Assembly (NCBI GenBank): GCA_003130835.1
Contig: QEXX01000088.1
Coordinates: forward strand, 19,591-83,590
Direction of reading: 5' to 3'
DNA from: Anaerolineae bacterium
GTDB taxonomy: Bacteria > Chloroflexota > Anaerolineae > Anaerolineales > UBA4823
DNA length: 64,000 nt
Under the pieces are notes generated by a model, which searched no databases, was not told the DNA's origin, and was given only the letters and a program-made list of their open reading frames with translations. This document shows, in pieces, positions 17,647 through 26,983 of this stretch (position 1 is its first letter; each line of letters begins with the position of its first letter). The translations under genes were made by a program, and so were the position numbers.

Positions 17647-18326
17647 TGGATGCTCCTTACTAGAAACGATTTTGCCTGTGCCCAAATCTGATCGAACATC
17701 TGCTCGGTGAGACGTCCAGTTTGCGTGTTTTGGCGGCTGGGATGATAGGAAGCAAGGATCGTGATTGCAGGGAGTCCGCCTCGATAGCAACCACCATGCT
17801 GAAAAGCAGGTTTGGGAGATAGCCCGAAATATGTTACCACTTGTTCAAAAGCGATTCTTCCCAGCGCCACTACAACCCGCAAATTGTGAAGCAGCGCAAT
17901 CTCGCGATGAAGATATGGAATGCAATTGCGCACCTCGCTTGGAGTGGGTTTATTCAATGGTGGCACGCAGCGACAGACAGCGCTGATATAAACATTCCTA
18001 AGCTGTAAACCATCGTCTCTATGGCTGGCATTTGGCTGATTGGAAAAACCAGCCTTATACAGCGCGCGGTAGAGAAAATCCCCGGAAGAATCACCAGTGA
18101 ACATCCGGCCGGTTCGGTTCGCTCCATGTGCCCCGGGTGCTAAACCCACAATGAGCATCTCCGCCTGATAGTCCCCAAAACCCAACACAGGTTTCCCCCA
18201 ATAAAGTTGCTCTCGAAATGCTTTTCGCTTGGTTGCAGCAACCTGCTCCCGCCAAGCAACCAGACGCTCGCATTTGCGGCATGCTAGGATTTCCTCTTCC
18301 AATTCCTTCCACGTTTCAAGGCTCAT
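17643..18326 (-). CDS. Type-5 (UdgB-like) uracil-DNA glycosylase
   Basis: A 227-aa protein. An N-terminal Cys pair (CRKCERLVAWRE) and two further Cys (AVCRCVPP) would ligate a 4Fe-4S cluster. Motif A GLAPGAHGANRTGRMFTGD lacks the usual active-site Asp/Asn, and motif B is HPSRQNTQTGRLT, both characteristic of family 5 (UdgB). Such enzymes remove uracil and other deaminated bases. It overlaps queA by 4 nt (ATGA) and pdp by TTGA. Confidence 0.9.
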   Translation of the reverse strand: MSLETWKELEEEILACRKCERLVAWREQVAATKRKAFREQLYWGKPVLGFGDYQAEMLIVGLAPGAHGANRTGRMFTGDSSGDFLYRALYKAGFSNQPNASHRDDGLQLRNVYISAVCRCVPPLNKPTPSEVRNCIPYLHREIALLHNLRVVVALGRIAFEQVVTYFGLSPKPAFQHGGCYRGGLPAITILASYHPSRQNTQTGRLTEQMFDQIWAQAKSFLVRSIH

Positions 18327-19354
18327 AGAATCAACATTGCATCACCGAAAGAATAGAACCGATAGCGTAGTTGAATTGCGGTTTGATAGAGGCTCAAGAC
18401 CCATTCTCTACCTGCAAAAGCAGATACCAGCATTAACAAGGTAGAGCGCGGTAGATGAAAATTGGTAATCAACCCTTGCACAACTTTAAAGCTATAGCCT
18501 GGCAAGATATAGAGATCGGTCATGCCTGTATAAGGTTGCATACTCCCTTCGGGGCTATGCGTTGCAGCCGTTTCTAAAGCCCGTACACTGGTCGTGCCGA
18601 CAGCAATGACCCGTCTTCCCATCTGACGCGTTTCCCGAATCAAGCGTACGGTTTCCTCGCTGACCTGACACCACTCTGTATGAATCCGATGCTGAGATGG
18701 GTCTTGCTCGGTGACCGGTGCAAAGGTGTCTAAACCGATGTGGAGAATTAATCGCCCAAATCGTACGCCCTTTTTTTGCAACGCCTCCATCAATTGGGGA
18801 GTAAAGTGCAGGCCGGCAGTAGGGGCAGCGACCGAACCATCCACTTTGGCAAACACGGTCTGATAACGCTCGGACACATTCTCGATCTTATGATGGATAT
18901 ATGGAGGCAAGGGAGTCTGGCCAAACTCATCGAGATGTGGCTCGATCGGTTGCTCGAATTGAATCACTCGCTCCGCACCTTGCAAAGACTCAACCACCCA
19001 AGCACGCAAGCCATCTCCAATCACCAATTCAATGCCTACTCGCACCTTTTTTCCCCCGACCAGGGCATGCCATCTTAAGGAATCTATTTTTTTTAGAAGC
19101 AGTACTTCTACTTGCCCACCGCTTACTGCTTTTTTGGCAAACAGACGCGCTGGAATGACGCGCGTCTCGTTTAGCACCAACAAATCCCCCGCTTCTAAAT
19201 ATCGACCGATCTCTCGAAAAACCGTATGTTCCACTTGACGCGAGTCGCGAAAAGCGACCATTAACCTGGCTGAGTCTCTTGGCTCAGCCGGGGTTTGAGC
19301 AATCAACTCTTGAGGTAGGTGATAGTCAAAATCATCAGTTCTCAAGGTTGTCAC
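18323..19354 (-). CDS. queA: S-adenosylmethionine:tRNA ribosyltransferase-isomerase
   Basis: A 343-aa protein of expected length. Signatures are FDYHLPQELIAQTPAEPRDSARL at the N-terminus, LLVLNETRVIPARL, SVAAPTAGLHFTPQL and TNFHLPRSTLLMLVSAFAG. It builds epoxyqueuosine on tRNA. It is translationally coupled to DUF2905 (4-nt overlap) and the UDG gene. RuvB next to QueA is a widespread arrangement. Confidence 0.96.
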   Translation of the reverse strand: MTTLRTDDFDYHLPQELIAQTPAEPRDSARLMVAFRDSRQVEHTVFREIGRYLEAGDLLVLNETRVIPARLFAKKAVSGGQVEVLLLKKIDSLRWHALVGGKKVRVGIELVIGDGLRAWVVESLQGAERVIQFEQPIEPHLDEFGQTPLPPYIHHKIENVSERYQTVFAKVDGSVAAPTAGLHFTPQLMEALQKKGVRFGRLILHIGLDTFAPVTEQDPSQHRIHTEWCQVSEETVRLIRETRQMGRRVIAVGTTSVRALETAATHSPEGSMQPYTGMTDLYILPGYSFKVVQGLITNFHLPRSTLLMLVSAFAGREWVLSLYQTAIQLRYRFYSFGDAMLIL

Positions 19355-19596
19355 CGGTTTAGAAGCCTAACAACGAGATTAAGAATGATCGTGAGGAGAA
19401 TAGACAACAAAATCGAGCTGGCAATCGGGATAAAACACGTGAAGTTATCACCCTGAATCCGCAAATCGCCTGGCAACCTCCCCAAAGGCAACTTCAGTCC
19501 AGCCAAGCCCAATCGGTTGGCTAGCAAAATGATCCCTCCGATCACAATCAGCACAACCCCAAAACCAATCAGCCATTTTGCCATTTGTGTCATCAT
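19351..19596 (-). CDS. DUF2905 small membrane protein
   Basis: An 81-aa protein with two hydrophobic helices (about residues 6-26 and 54-76), separated by LKLPLGRLPGDLRIQ, the hallmark of DUF2905. Function is unknown. The gene is regularly found between ruvB and queA. SD GGAGGTGA precedes the tandem ATGATG. It overlaps queA by 4 nt. Confidence 0.88.
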   Translation of the reverse strand: MMTQMAKWLIGFGVVLIVIGGIILLANRLGLAGLKLPLGRLPGDLRIQGDNFTCFIPIASSILLSILLTIILNLVVRLLNR

Positions 19597-19621
19597 CGTG
19601 CGATCTCACCTCCAAATGGAA

Positions 19622-20653
19622 TTAAAACATTGTTGGTTGCGAGGGGGTTTCCTTTGGAAACGCACAACCCAAGTGTTCATAAGCGATCCGAGTGACGACG
19701 CGCCCTTGAGGTGTGCGCTCAATCATCCCTAATTGGAGTAAATACGGCTCAACGACATCCATAATGGTATCCGATTCCTCACTTAAGGAGGCTGCAATGG
19801 TACTCAGCCCAACTGGCCCACCGTTGTATTTTTCAATAATTGTTCGCAGGACCCGCCGATCAATATCATCTAAGCCTAAAGTATCAATTTCTAGCAGGTC
19901 TAAGGCTTGACAAGCAATTTCCCGGGTAATGACCCCATTGGCGCGCACGGTTGCAAAATCTCTCACCCGTCGCAATAAACGCAGCGCCACGCGCGGCGTG
20001 CCGCGACCACGTTGGGCAATCTCGCGCGTGCCACCTTCATCAATCTGCACTTTCAAAAGTTTGGCTGCGCGGGTGACAATTTCAACCATCGCTTGAACAT
20101 CATAGTAATCCAATCGAAAAACCACTCCAAATCTCGCCCTTAACGGCGCAGTAACCAGCGCCAGACGGGTGGTCGCACCCACAACCGTAAAGCGAGGTAA
20201 CTTTAGGCGAATCGAACGCGCCGAAGGCCCTTTTCCTACCACAAAATCAAGAGCAAAATCTTCCATCGCAGGATATAAAATTTCTTCGACCGCGCGGCCT
20301 AAACGATGGATTTCGTCGATAAAGAATACATCTCCTTCTTGAAGGTTGGTCAATATGGCTGCCAAATCCCCGGCTCGCTCAATGGCTGGTCCTGAAGTCA
20401 CCTTGATATTCACTTTCATCTCATTGGCAATTACATGTGCGAGGGTAGTCTTCCCTAACCCCGGTGGCCCGTAAAATAAAACATGTTCAAGCGGATCTCC
20501 CCGCTTTAGAGAAGCCTCAATGAGGATACGCAAGTTTTCCTTTACACGTTCCTGCCCGATCACATCCGCCAAGCGTTGCGGACGCATCGTTAAGTCAAAA
20601 CTATCTTCGTTTTTCAAGCTCGGATCAATCATCCGTTCAGAGTTCGCATTCAT
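19622..20653 (-). CDS. ruvB: Holliday junction branch migration ATPase RuvB
   Basis: A 343-aa AAA+ protein. Walker A is [18 protein letters not shown] and Walker B is [12 protein letters not shown]. Sensor/arginine regions are [19 protein letters not shown], and a C-terminal winged helix carries [15 protein letters not shown]. It drives RuvA-bound Holliday junction branch migration. No ruvA or ruvC is in the window. A TATAAT lies 7 nt before the ATG, so the operon mRNA is probably leaderless. Confidence 0.97.
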   Translation of the reverse strand: MNANSERMIDPSLKNEDSFDLTMRPQRLADVIGQERVKENLRILIEASLKRGDPLEHVLFYGPPGLGKTTLAHVIANEMKVNIKVTSGPAIERAGDLAAILTNLQEGDVFFIDEIHRLGRAVEEILYPAMEDFALDFVVGKGPSARSIRLKLPRFTVVGATTRLALVTAPLRARFGVVFRLDYYDVQAMVEIVTRAAKLLKVQIDEGGTREIAQRGRGTPRVALRLLRRVRDFATVRANGVITREIACQALDLLEIDTLGLDDIDRRVLRTIIEKYNGGPVGLSTIAASLSEESDTIMDVVEPYLLQLGMIERTPQGRVVTRIAYEHLGCAFPKETPSQPTMF

Positions 20654-20660
20654 AGCAGCG

Positions 20661-20666
20661 ATTATA
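20661..20666 (-). promoter_or_regulatory. -10 box of the ruvB operon, leaderless type
   Basis: TATAAT (minus strand) is separated from the ruvB ATG by seven bases (CGCTGCT). A second TATAAT lies about 20 nt further upstream. No SD is present before the ATG. A -35 box is not convincing. Confidence 0.55.
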
Positions 20667-20731
20667 ACCCGTAATCCATTATAATAAACCTAGCAGACAA
20701 CTGCTGATGATCTTTTTCTTTGGAGCCCAAA

Positions 20732-21355
20732 ATGACTGTTCACGTTTCCCCCCATCCCCTGGTGGCGCATAAGCTGACCTTGTTACGGGATCATACGACC
20801 GATCATCGTACGTTTCGGGAGCTAGTCAAGGAAATTGCTACCTTGTTAACCTATGAAGCTACCCAAGATCTTCAGCTTCGACCACGGCCGGTTCAGACCC
20901 CGTTAGCGCGCACGAATGGTGCGGAGTTGAAAGAAAATGTCGGCTTGGTGCCAATTTTACGAGCTGGTTTAGGGATGGTTGATGGGGTTTGGGAGCTTTT
21001 GCCCTCAGCAGAGGTCTGGCATATTGGCTTATATCGCGATGAAAAAACGCTCAAACCGGTCGAGTATTACAACAAACTACCCGTCGAACCAACCGTGTCG
21101 GTTTGTCTCATTTTAGACCCTATGTTAGCTACCGGAGGATCGGCTGTTGCAACGGTAAGCATCTTAAAAAACTGGGGAGTTCGCAACATCAAGTTCATGG
21201 GCATCCTTGGCGCGCCGGAAGGAATCAAGTTCCTTCAGCAAAGCCATCCGGACGTCCCAATTTACCTTGCTGCCGTTGACGAGGGTTTGAATGATCAAGG
21301 CTTTATTCTTCCGGGTCTTGGAGACGCAGGCGACCGCCAATTTGGTACAGGTTAA
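20732..21355 (+). CDS. upp: Uracil phosphoribosyltransferase
   Basis: A 207-aa protein beginning at ATG 20732, with TTGGAG about 8 nt upstream. The TTG at 20720 is upstream of that SD and is unlikely. Motifs are [26 protein letters not shown], the PRPP loop [13 protein letters not shown] and the C-terminal uracil site [16 protein letters not shown]. It converts uracil and PRPP to UMP. Together with psuG and pdp it gives a coherent uracil salvage route. Confidence 0.96.
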   Translation: MTVHVSPHPLVAHKLTLLRDHTTDHRTFRELVKEIATLLTYEATQDLQLRPRPVQTPLARTNGAELKENVGLVPILRAGLGMVDGVWELLPSAEVWHIGLYRDEKTLKPVEYYNKLPVEPTVSVCLILDPMLATGGSAVATVSILKNWGVRNIKFMGILGAPEGIKFLQQSHPDVPIYLAAVDEGLNDQGFILPGLGDAGDRQFGTG

Positions 21356-21362
21356 GCCATGT

Positions 21363-22532
21363 TCAATGATTCTCTCTGAGAAATAAAAATGGATCGAGAT
21401 AGTTGTTGATCACTTCTTGCTTTATTTTCATTCGGGCGATAAGATAGGAGCGGGACTCGGTTTGTGAGGCTTGCCATCGTAGGGCGCGAATCACATCCAA
21501 ATTCGGCCAATGCGCTGGCCTTTTTGCCAATAGATCGGTATAACAAATGTCAAAGTGCAAATGGGAGCCACTCACGGCATTAGCTGCCAAGCCAATGGAA
21601 CCAATAGGCTGACCTCTCTTCACACGTTGCCCGACGCGGACGAAAATCCGATTGTCAACATGACCATATCTCGAAAAGACCGCTTGTTTGCGCCGGTCGC
21701 CATTCGGCAAGGTTACTTTTGCTTCAGGGTGAGAGATCACGATCAGGTTACCCCAACTTCCAGCCCGTCCAGCAAAGGTCACCACTCCATCACCAATACT
21801 ATAGATTTCCTTACCACGATCAGCTTCAGTGCCGCCAGGTAAGTTCAAGTCTGCACCGGTGTGATATCCATAGGTGTACCACGATAAAAAGGGATTGGCA
21901 TCGTACCACTGCCCCACCCAGATGGGATACTTCCCAAACATCAACCTGCCCGTCGGGAAAGGAGCATTTCGTTCCTCTTGACTACCCACCGGAGCATCAA
22001 ATCGCGAGACCTTACTTGGCGGAGAAAATAGAGGCACCCAACGAACCGGACCATACGCAGCAAGCGCCGGCGGGTCTTCGATGCTGAGGTCATATTGACG
22101 AACTTTACCGATTTCTCGTCCTAGAGATGGATCAAGGTAAAACTCACCCAGCGGATGCCAGACATCGGATAACTCAGACATATCCACCATGGCGTAGTTA
22201 TATTCTTCTTGAACGCCAGAATCGTTATAATTTACCTTATAGGTGATCGTAAAAATGACCCGTTTAGACGTTGAAAACTTAGCCGGCACAAAAATTTCCA
22301 CCCGATAAGGTCCAGCAGGGGCACCTGGTGGAAGATAGCGGTCTACCGTTACTTCCAAATTGGGATTGGTCGGACGACACAACACCTCGTAGGTTTGAGA
22401 TAAGGCCGGGTCATAACACTTAAACCGTTTCCATTGGCTCTTTAAGAATTCGAGTTTTGCGCCATCCGTAACATGATATTGAATTACATAATTCTCATCT
22501 TCATGATTCAATACATAAAGGGGCTTTGTCAT
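21363..22532 (-). CDS. M23-family (LytM-type) metallopeptidase
   Basis: A 389-aa protein from ATG 22532 (GGAG 8 nt upstream). A GTG at 22574 would add 14 residues. The N-terminal half (about residues 1-190) is a beta-rich region without a recognised family. The C-terminal half is a LytM peptidase with YGYHTGADLNLPGG (first zinc His and Asp), GDGVVTFAGRAGSWGN, YGHVDN and the GSHLHFDI zinc/catalytic motif. No signal peptide is seen at either start, which is odd for a cell-wall endopeptidase. Export by another route is possible. Confidence 0.8.
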   Translation of the reverse strand: MTKPLYVLNHEDENYVIQYHVTDGAKLEFLKSQWKRFKCYDPALSQTYEVLCRPTNPNLEVTVDRYLPPGAPAGPYRVEIFVPAKFSTSKRVIFTITYKVNYNDSGVQEEYNYAMVDMSELSDVWHPLGEFYLDPSLGREIGKVRQYDLSIEDPPALAAYGPVRWVPLFSPPSKVSRFDAPVGSQEERNAPFPTGRLMFGKYPIWVGQWYDANPFLSWYTYGYHTGADLNLPGGTEADRGKEIYSIGDGVVTFAGRAGSWGNLIVISHPEAKVTLPNGDRRKQAVFSRYGHVDNRIFVRVGQRVKRGQPIGSIGLAANAVSGSHLHFDICYTDLLAKRPAHWPNLDVIRALRWQASQTESRSYLIARMKIKQEVINNYLDPFLFLRENH

Positions 22533-22640
22533 CCTAAAGTCTCCATCTAAACCCAAGCATGCTTTCGTTTCCACAAATCACTCAGAGAGCAATCTATCTG
22601 ACCAACCAGAGGATACAAGTTTTATTCCAACAGAGGCAAG

Positions 22641-23489
22641 ATGATCACCACCGAGCAAATCCATCGCTATCGCAGGGAAACTTTTCGATTAAGTCAACCC
22701 ATCCAAAGCCTTGATGAAGCCATTCAATTTGTCAATACTCGTGGCTTTGTATTCTTATGGCCCATCCAGGAACTTTTGCTTCCCAGTTTGTGGGTAGCGG
22801 TAGCTGGAGATCGACCTGTACCCAATCAGCATGATGATCCTGCCCACATAACCTGGCGCTGGAAAGATGCCATGCTTAGTAAACAGGTATGGTATTACGC
22901 CAAAATTCTGCGCAAGAAAGCCACCATTCTATCCTTAGAACTCGCTCCCTATTTTTACGCCTTAACAGAAAACTATGGCGATATCGAAAACGACATCTTG
23001 ATTCTCTACCGCCAAGGAAAGATAACCCAAGAAGCCAAAGCGGTTTACGAAGCTTTGCTCCATCACGGCCCGTTAGACACCATCCGTCTTCGCCAAGAAG
23101 CTCACCTGTCCTCACCCAATAGTGACGCTCGCTTCAACAAAGCCCTGACCGATCTGCAGGCAGACTTTAAGGTTGTCCCGGTTGGTGTAGCTGAAGCCGG
23201 AGCATGGAGATACGCGTTTGTTTATGACCTCACCGCAAGGAAATTCCCTTCCATTGTTGAACAAGCCTGCTGGATTAGCGAGGGCAAAGCCTATGCAAAA
23301 ATCCTGCAGACCTACCTAACCTCCATTGGTGCAGGCACCTTACAGCATATCCGCAAACTCTTCTTATGGGAAAGTTCAACAATCCTTAAGACCCTAGAAC
23401 GGCTGCTCGAGCAAAAACAGATTGTGGTTGAAACACTGCAAGGACAAGATGAAACGTGGTACTGTGTCACCCAGATTTTAGATAAATGA
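22641..23489 (+). CDS. Winged-helix protein, possibly AlkZ/YcaQ-related
   Basis: A 282-aa protein without clear catalytic motif. It has GFVFLWPIQELLLPSLW near residue 36, ITWRWKDAMLSKQVWYYAK near 77 and two helical repeats resembling winged-helix units (near 140-200 and 215-275). The layout recalls AlkZ/YcaQ-related HTH proteins, some of which are DNA glycosylases. The QxQ catalytic motif of true AlkZ is not visible, so activity is doubtful. AGAGG precedes the ATG. Confidence 0.5.
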   Translation: MITTEQIHRYRRETFRLSQPIQSLDEAIQFVNTRGFVFLWPIQELLLPSLWVAVAGDRPVPNQHDDPAHITWRWKDAMLSKQVWYYAKILRKKATILSLELAPYFYALTENYGDIENDILILYRQGKITQEAKAVYEALLHHGPLDTIRLRQEAHLSSPNSDARFNKALTDLQADFKVVPVGVAEAGAWRYAFVYDLTARKFPSIVEQACWISEGKAYAKILQTYLTSIGAGTLQHIRKLFLWESSTILKTLERLLEQKQIVVETLQGQDETWYCVTQILDK

Positions 23490-23567
23490 CTATAGCAAAA
23501 ACCATGAAATCTCGCTATACTACTAGAAGAAGGTTTGTATACCCAAGATCATCATGAAGGAGAAAAT

Positions 23568-24602
23568 ATGAGCGCGCCCGTGACCTATTCATCCGACTCA
23601 ATCATCACCATTGAAAGACATATCCTTGAGGAACAAAAAAGTTATCCTGAAGCAACCGGCGTCTTGACTTCATTGCTATATGACATCGCTCTGGTGGGTA
23701 AATACATCGCTAGTCGCATCTCTAGAGCTGGATTGATGGACATTCTCGGCGCAACGGCTTCGATCAACGTCCAGGGAGAAGTCGTCATGCGGCTTGATGA
23801 GCTGGCTGATGAGACAATTATTCGCCTTAACCAACATACCGGCCGTCTAGCTGTGATGGCTTCTGAAGAGCATCCAGATATTATCCCGATTCCAGAACAA
23901 TACCCAACTGGGAAATATGTCTTATTATTTGATCCCTTAGATGGGTCTTCAAACATTGACGTGAATGCCCCGGTCGGGACGATCTTCTCCATCTATCGCC
24001 GCATCTCCGAAGAGGGACCTGGAACCTTAGCCGACTGTCTCCAACCCGGCAAGAATATGGTAGCCGGTGGGTATATTTTGTTTGGGACAAGCACAATGTT
24101 AGTATATACCTCAGGAAACGGCACGCATGGCTTTACCTTGGATCCCATGCTCGGTGAATTTTTGCTTTCTCATCCGAATATCCAAATCCCTTCCAAGCCG
24201 AAATACTACAGCGTCAATCAAGGATATGACATCTATTGGAGTGAAGGGGTGCGCAAATTTACCGAATACCTGCAAGGCAAAGACGGGCAGATCAAACCGC
24301 TTTCAAGCCGTTATATCGGCTCCCTCGTTGGCGACTTTCACCGCACCCTGCTGACCGGTGGCATTTTTTATTACCCGGCAGATAAAAAAGACCCCAAACG
24401 GCCAACGGGTAAATTGCGTCTGTTGTACGAAGCTGCTCCGCTTGCTTTTGTCATGGCTCAAGCAGGTGGCTATGCCTCCGACGGACATCAGGATATTCTC
24501 GAAATCGTACCTCACGATCTTCATCAGCGAGTTCCTCTGTATATCGGCAATCGGGAATTGGTAGAAAAAGCCGAAGAGTTTATCCGCACCTACGATTCCT
24601 AG
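23568..24602 (+). CDS. fbp: Class I fructose-1,6-bisphosphatase
   Basis: A 344-aa protein from ATG 23568, chosen because GAAGGAG lies 5 nt upstream. Motifs are [15 protein letters not shown], the metal site [20 protein letters not shown], and [20 protein letters not shown] with the substrate loop. It hydrolyses fructose 1,6-bisphosphate in gluconeogenesis. Its downstream terminator (24673-24725) closes the unit. Confidence 0.96.
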   Translation: MSAPVTYSSDSIITIERHILEEQKSYPEATGVLTSLLYDIALVGKYIASRISRAGLMDILGATASINVQGEVVMRLDELADETIIRLNQHTGRLAVMASEEHPDIIPIPEQYPTGKYVLLFDPLDGSSNIDVNAPVGTIFSIYRRISEEGPGTLADCLQPGKNMVAGGYILFGTSTMLVYTSGNGTHGFTLDPMLGEFLLSHPNIQIPSKPKYYSVNQGYDIYWSEGVRKFTEYLQGKDGQIKPLSSRYIGSLVGDFHRTLLTGGIFYYPADKKDPKRPTGKLRLLYEAAPLAFVMAQAGGYASDGHQDILEIVPHDLHQRVPLYIGNRELVEKAEEFIRTYDS

Positions 24603-24672
24603 CCTTCATGGATTGATCAGCAAAGAGATCAACAACAAAGCAAGTCTAAGGTCTTAGCTCCATTATTCAAAT

Positions 24673-24725
24673 GCGACGAAGCGATCAAAGCGAAATAAAA
24701 GCAAAAGCTTCGTCGCTTTATTTTC
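24673..24725 (+). terminator. Terminator after fbp
   Basis: A 10-bp stem GCGACGAAGC (24673-24682) pairs with GCTTCGTCGC (24707-24716), followed by TTTATTTT. The loop of 24 nt is long for an intrinsic terminator but the T run is appropriate. Confidence 0.6.
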
Positions 24726-24772
24726 GGATACAATACATTTTATGACTCTACTGAAAAAAGCCTATTCACCAC

Positions 24773-24846
24773 GAAGACACAAAGGTGCTAAGACTGTATA
24801 ATAATAATGAAAACTTCGTGTCTTTGTGTCTTTGTGACTTTGTGCT
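24773..24846. repeat. Inverted arrays of an 8-bp CACAAAGA-like unit
   Basis: The left arm (from about 24773) reads CACGAAGA, CACAAAGG, TGCTAAGA. The right arm (about 24815-24845), read on the other strand, gives CACAAAGT, CACAAAGA, CACAAAGA, CACGAAG. The arms flank an AT-rich centre and could form an imperfect hairpin. The rest of the 24603-24919 gap holds only the fbp terminator and an SD for the next gene. I recall similar CACGAAGACAC-type palindromes scattered in other bacterial genomes. Confidence 0.55.
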
Positions 24847-24919
24847 CCCATACCCTTTTTGCAGTGGACTCATGTTATTCAAGATTTAAGCCGTATATTG
24901 CCTGTCAAAGGAGCAAAAC

Positions 24920-25600
24920 ATGCCTCCCTTTTCATCAAGATCGATAAAATTCTTCCTGATAGTGATCTTGTTCGTCGCTTCGCTTGCCTGCAATCTTATT
25001 ACAGGCTTTTTCCAAAACTTCGAGCAAGTGAAATCAACGGTGGTGTCAATCGCCACCGATGCAAAAGGCGGTCAAGAAGCTATGGCGACGGCCTATGCCC
25101 TCGCCACTCAACTTGCCGGCAACCAGTTTGTGGAAACCGCAAAAGCCATAGCAACCGAGGTGGGCAAATCTGGGGCTGCTGAAACCCTGCAAGCTGTCAT
25201 CACCGAGCAAGCGCCGGGCATAGAGGAGACCCTCCAGGCCTTTTTGACCCAAAATGTGCCAGAACTTGAAGGGACAGCCAAGGCTCTGCTCACCCAAGTT
25301 CCGTTGCCTTCAACCTCGCCTCCCGACGACATCCCTATTGTACAGGGAGACATACAAAATTTGCTCACCTCCAACAACACCCTCACCTATCAAGTTTCTA
25401 TGCCTTTAGCCGACGTGGTAGCTTTTTATAAAACTGAAATGCCCAAGAAAGGTTGGAGCTTCCAACCAGCTACATCCAGTGAACTTGAGAACGCATCCGT
25501 CTTGAACTTCATCAAAGAGAATCGTTCAGCTTCGATCACCATTAGCCTAAATCCCATCAACCAAAAAACCATGGTGGTCATCGTCCTTCAAAATCCATAA
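24920..25600 (+). CDS. Lipoprotein with Ala/Thr-rich helical segment
   Basis: A 226-aa protein. The signal peptide ends in a lipobox, VASLACN (Cys24). Residues about 40-130 are an Ala/Thr/Glu-rich helical region with repeating E-T-L/A-x-A spacing. The C-terminal part (about residues 145-226) contains LTYQVSMPLADVVAFYKTEMPKKGW, like small domains in which a peptide component is compared with a threshold. Function is unknown. SD AAAGGAG precedes the ATG. The nitroreductase gene starts 13 nt downstream. Confidence 0.7.
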   Translation: MPPFSSRSIKFFLIVILFVASLACNLITGFFQNFEQVKSTVVSIATDAKGGQEAMATAYALATQLAGNQFVETAKAIATEVGKSGAAETLQAVITEQAPGIEETLQAFLTQNVPELEGTAKALLTQVPLPSTSPPDDIPIVQGDIQNLLTSNNTLTYQVSMPLADVVAFYKTEMPKKGWSFQPATSSELENASVLNFIKENRSASITISLNPINQKTMVVIVLQNP

Positions 25601-25613
25601 GGAGGTAAAGAAA

Positions 25614-26132
25614 ATGGCTCTTTCAGTTGCTGAAGCTATCCGAACAAAACGAGCAGTGCGTCAATTTGCCGATAAGCCTCTATCAAAGGATGAAATCTAT
25701 GCAATCCTAAATGCCGGTCGAAGAGCCCAATCTTCCAAAAACACGCAACCGTGGCATTTTATCGCTATTCAGGAGCGTGAACGGCTAATTGCGCTTTCTA
25801 AGCTAGGAGATTGGGCCGGTCACCTTGCCAGCGCCGCCCTCGGTGTAGCCATCCTGACTCGCGATCCAGCCGAAAGGTTTTCCATCATGTTTGACGCAGG
25901 ACAGGCGGCCGCCTACATGCAATTGGCTGCTTGGGAAATGGGAATTGGCTCTTGCTTGGCATCCATTTATCAACCTGAGGAAGCGAGGAAACTGCTTGAA
26001 TTTCCAGCTGAATATCATTTGAGAATCGCCATTTCATTTGGCTACCCTCTTGACACCAATGTTTTAACCTCACCACCGCGTAAAGGAGGGCGGAAGCCTC
26101 TACAAGAAATTGTCCATTGGGAAAAATGGTAA
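25614..26132 (+). CDS. Nitroreductase family protein
   Basis: A 172-aa FMN-dependent nitroreductase fold. It has the N-terminal IRTKRAVRQFADKPLSKDE signature with FMN-binding Arg residues, then RAQSSKNTQPWHFIAI, and AAYMQLAAWEMGIGSCLASIY near residue 100. It is at the short end for the family, as in the small single-domain NADH oxidoreductases. Substrate is unknown. A strong SD (AAGGAGG) precedes it. It converges on ppsR. Confidence 0.85.
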   Translation: MALSVAEAIRTKRAVRQFADKPLSKDEIYAILNAGRRAQSSKNTQPWHFIAIQERERLIALSKLGDWAGHLASAALGVAILTRDPAERFSIMFDAGQAAAYMQLAAWEMGIGSCLASIYQPEEARKLLEFPAEYHLRIAISFGYPLDTNVLTSPPRKGGRKPLQEIVHWEKW

Positions 26133-26142
26133 ACGAGGCAAA

Positions 26143-26967
26143 CTACGGATGGGACTCAGAAGGTTGGATGGTTTTGCCCAAGAGTGACAAGATTTCTGAG
26201 GCGGCTTCTTCGATCGGCTTAAGGGAAACGTCCACCAAGGGCCAGTCCTTGCGGCGTTCAAAAATTTGATACGCATAAGCCAATTCTTGATGAATGTATT
26301 CTATATCAGCATATCTATGCGCAATCGTACCCATGCGCTCGATGCGTACTTTACGCAATTCTGCTAATCGCTGTGGATTAATCACCAACCCAACCACCCG
26401 ATGTTTGGGCAATTGAAAGAGTTCCTTAGGTGGCTCTACCCCCAAAACGATCGGCACATTGGCTACCTTCCAGCCTCGATAAGCAAGGTAGAAACTCGTG
26501 GGCGTTTTGGATGTGCGCGAGACACCCACAAGCACAATGTCAGCATCATCCAATTCATGAGGATTCTTGCCATCGTCGTGTCGCACCGTATAGTCGATTG
26601 CCTCAATCCGTTCTAGATAGCCCCGATCAAAGGGAGTCATCCCACCTGGTATCCCTTTGGGTTTTATGGAAAACATCTCCGACAAACGCACCAATAATGG
26701 CCCCATTATATCGATAGTAGTTACATCCAGCAATCGTCCCTCAGTGACCATCAAATGTCTCAATTCCTCTGAGACAAGCGTATGGACAATAATCCCCTTA
26801 TACTTGGCAGCTTCGGCGAGTATCTGATAAACCTGTTCTTTGGTGCGAATCTCGCCAATCCGAATCACCTCCACATCTTGAGCATCGAATTGAATCAAAG
26901 CCGACTTGACGACTCGTTCTGCAGTTGCTCCAGAGGCATCGGAAACGGTATAGATTCGATGCGTCAT
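26143..26967 (-). CDS. ppsR: PEP synthase / PPDK regulatory kinase-pyrophosphorylase
   Basis: A 274-aa protein of the DUF299 family. It has YTVSDASGATAERVVKSAL at the N-terminus, and the kinase P-loop VLVGVSRTSKTPTSFYLAYRG near residue 152 is diagnostic. It reversibly phosphorylates pyruvate-phosphate dikinase or PEP synthase to switch it off or on. Neither target is in the window. It follows the sensor kinase by 16 nt on the same strand, so it may be cotranscribed. Confidence 0.93.
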   Translation of the reverse strand: MTHRIYTVSDASGATAERVVKSALIQFDAQDVEVIRIGEIRTKEQVYQILAEAAKYKGIIVHTLVSEELRHLMVTEGRLLDVTTIDIMGPLLVRLSEMFSIKPKGIPGGMTPFDRGYLERIEAIDYTVRHDDGKNPHELDDADIVLVGVSRTSKTPTSFYLAYRGWKVANVPIVLGVEPPKELFQLPKHRVVGLVINPQRLAELRKVRIERMGTIAHRYADIEYIHQELAYAYQIFERRKDWPLVDVSLKPIEEAASEILSLLGKTIQPSESHP

Positions 26968-26983
26968 AGAAAATACTCCTTAT

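Noticed and set aside
24773..24846. CRISPR-like repeat
   Set aside because: The unit is 8 bp, has no spacers and is arranged as inverted arms, not as direct repeats.
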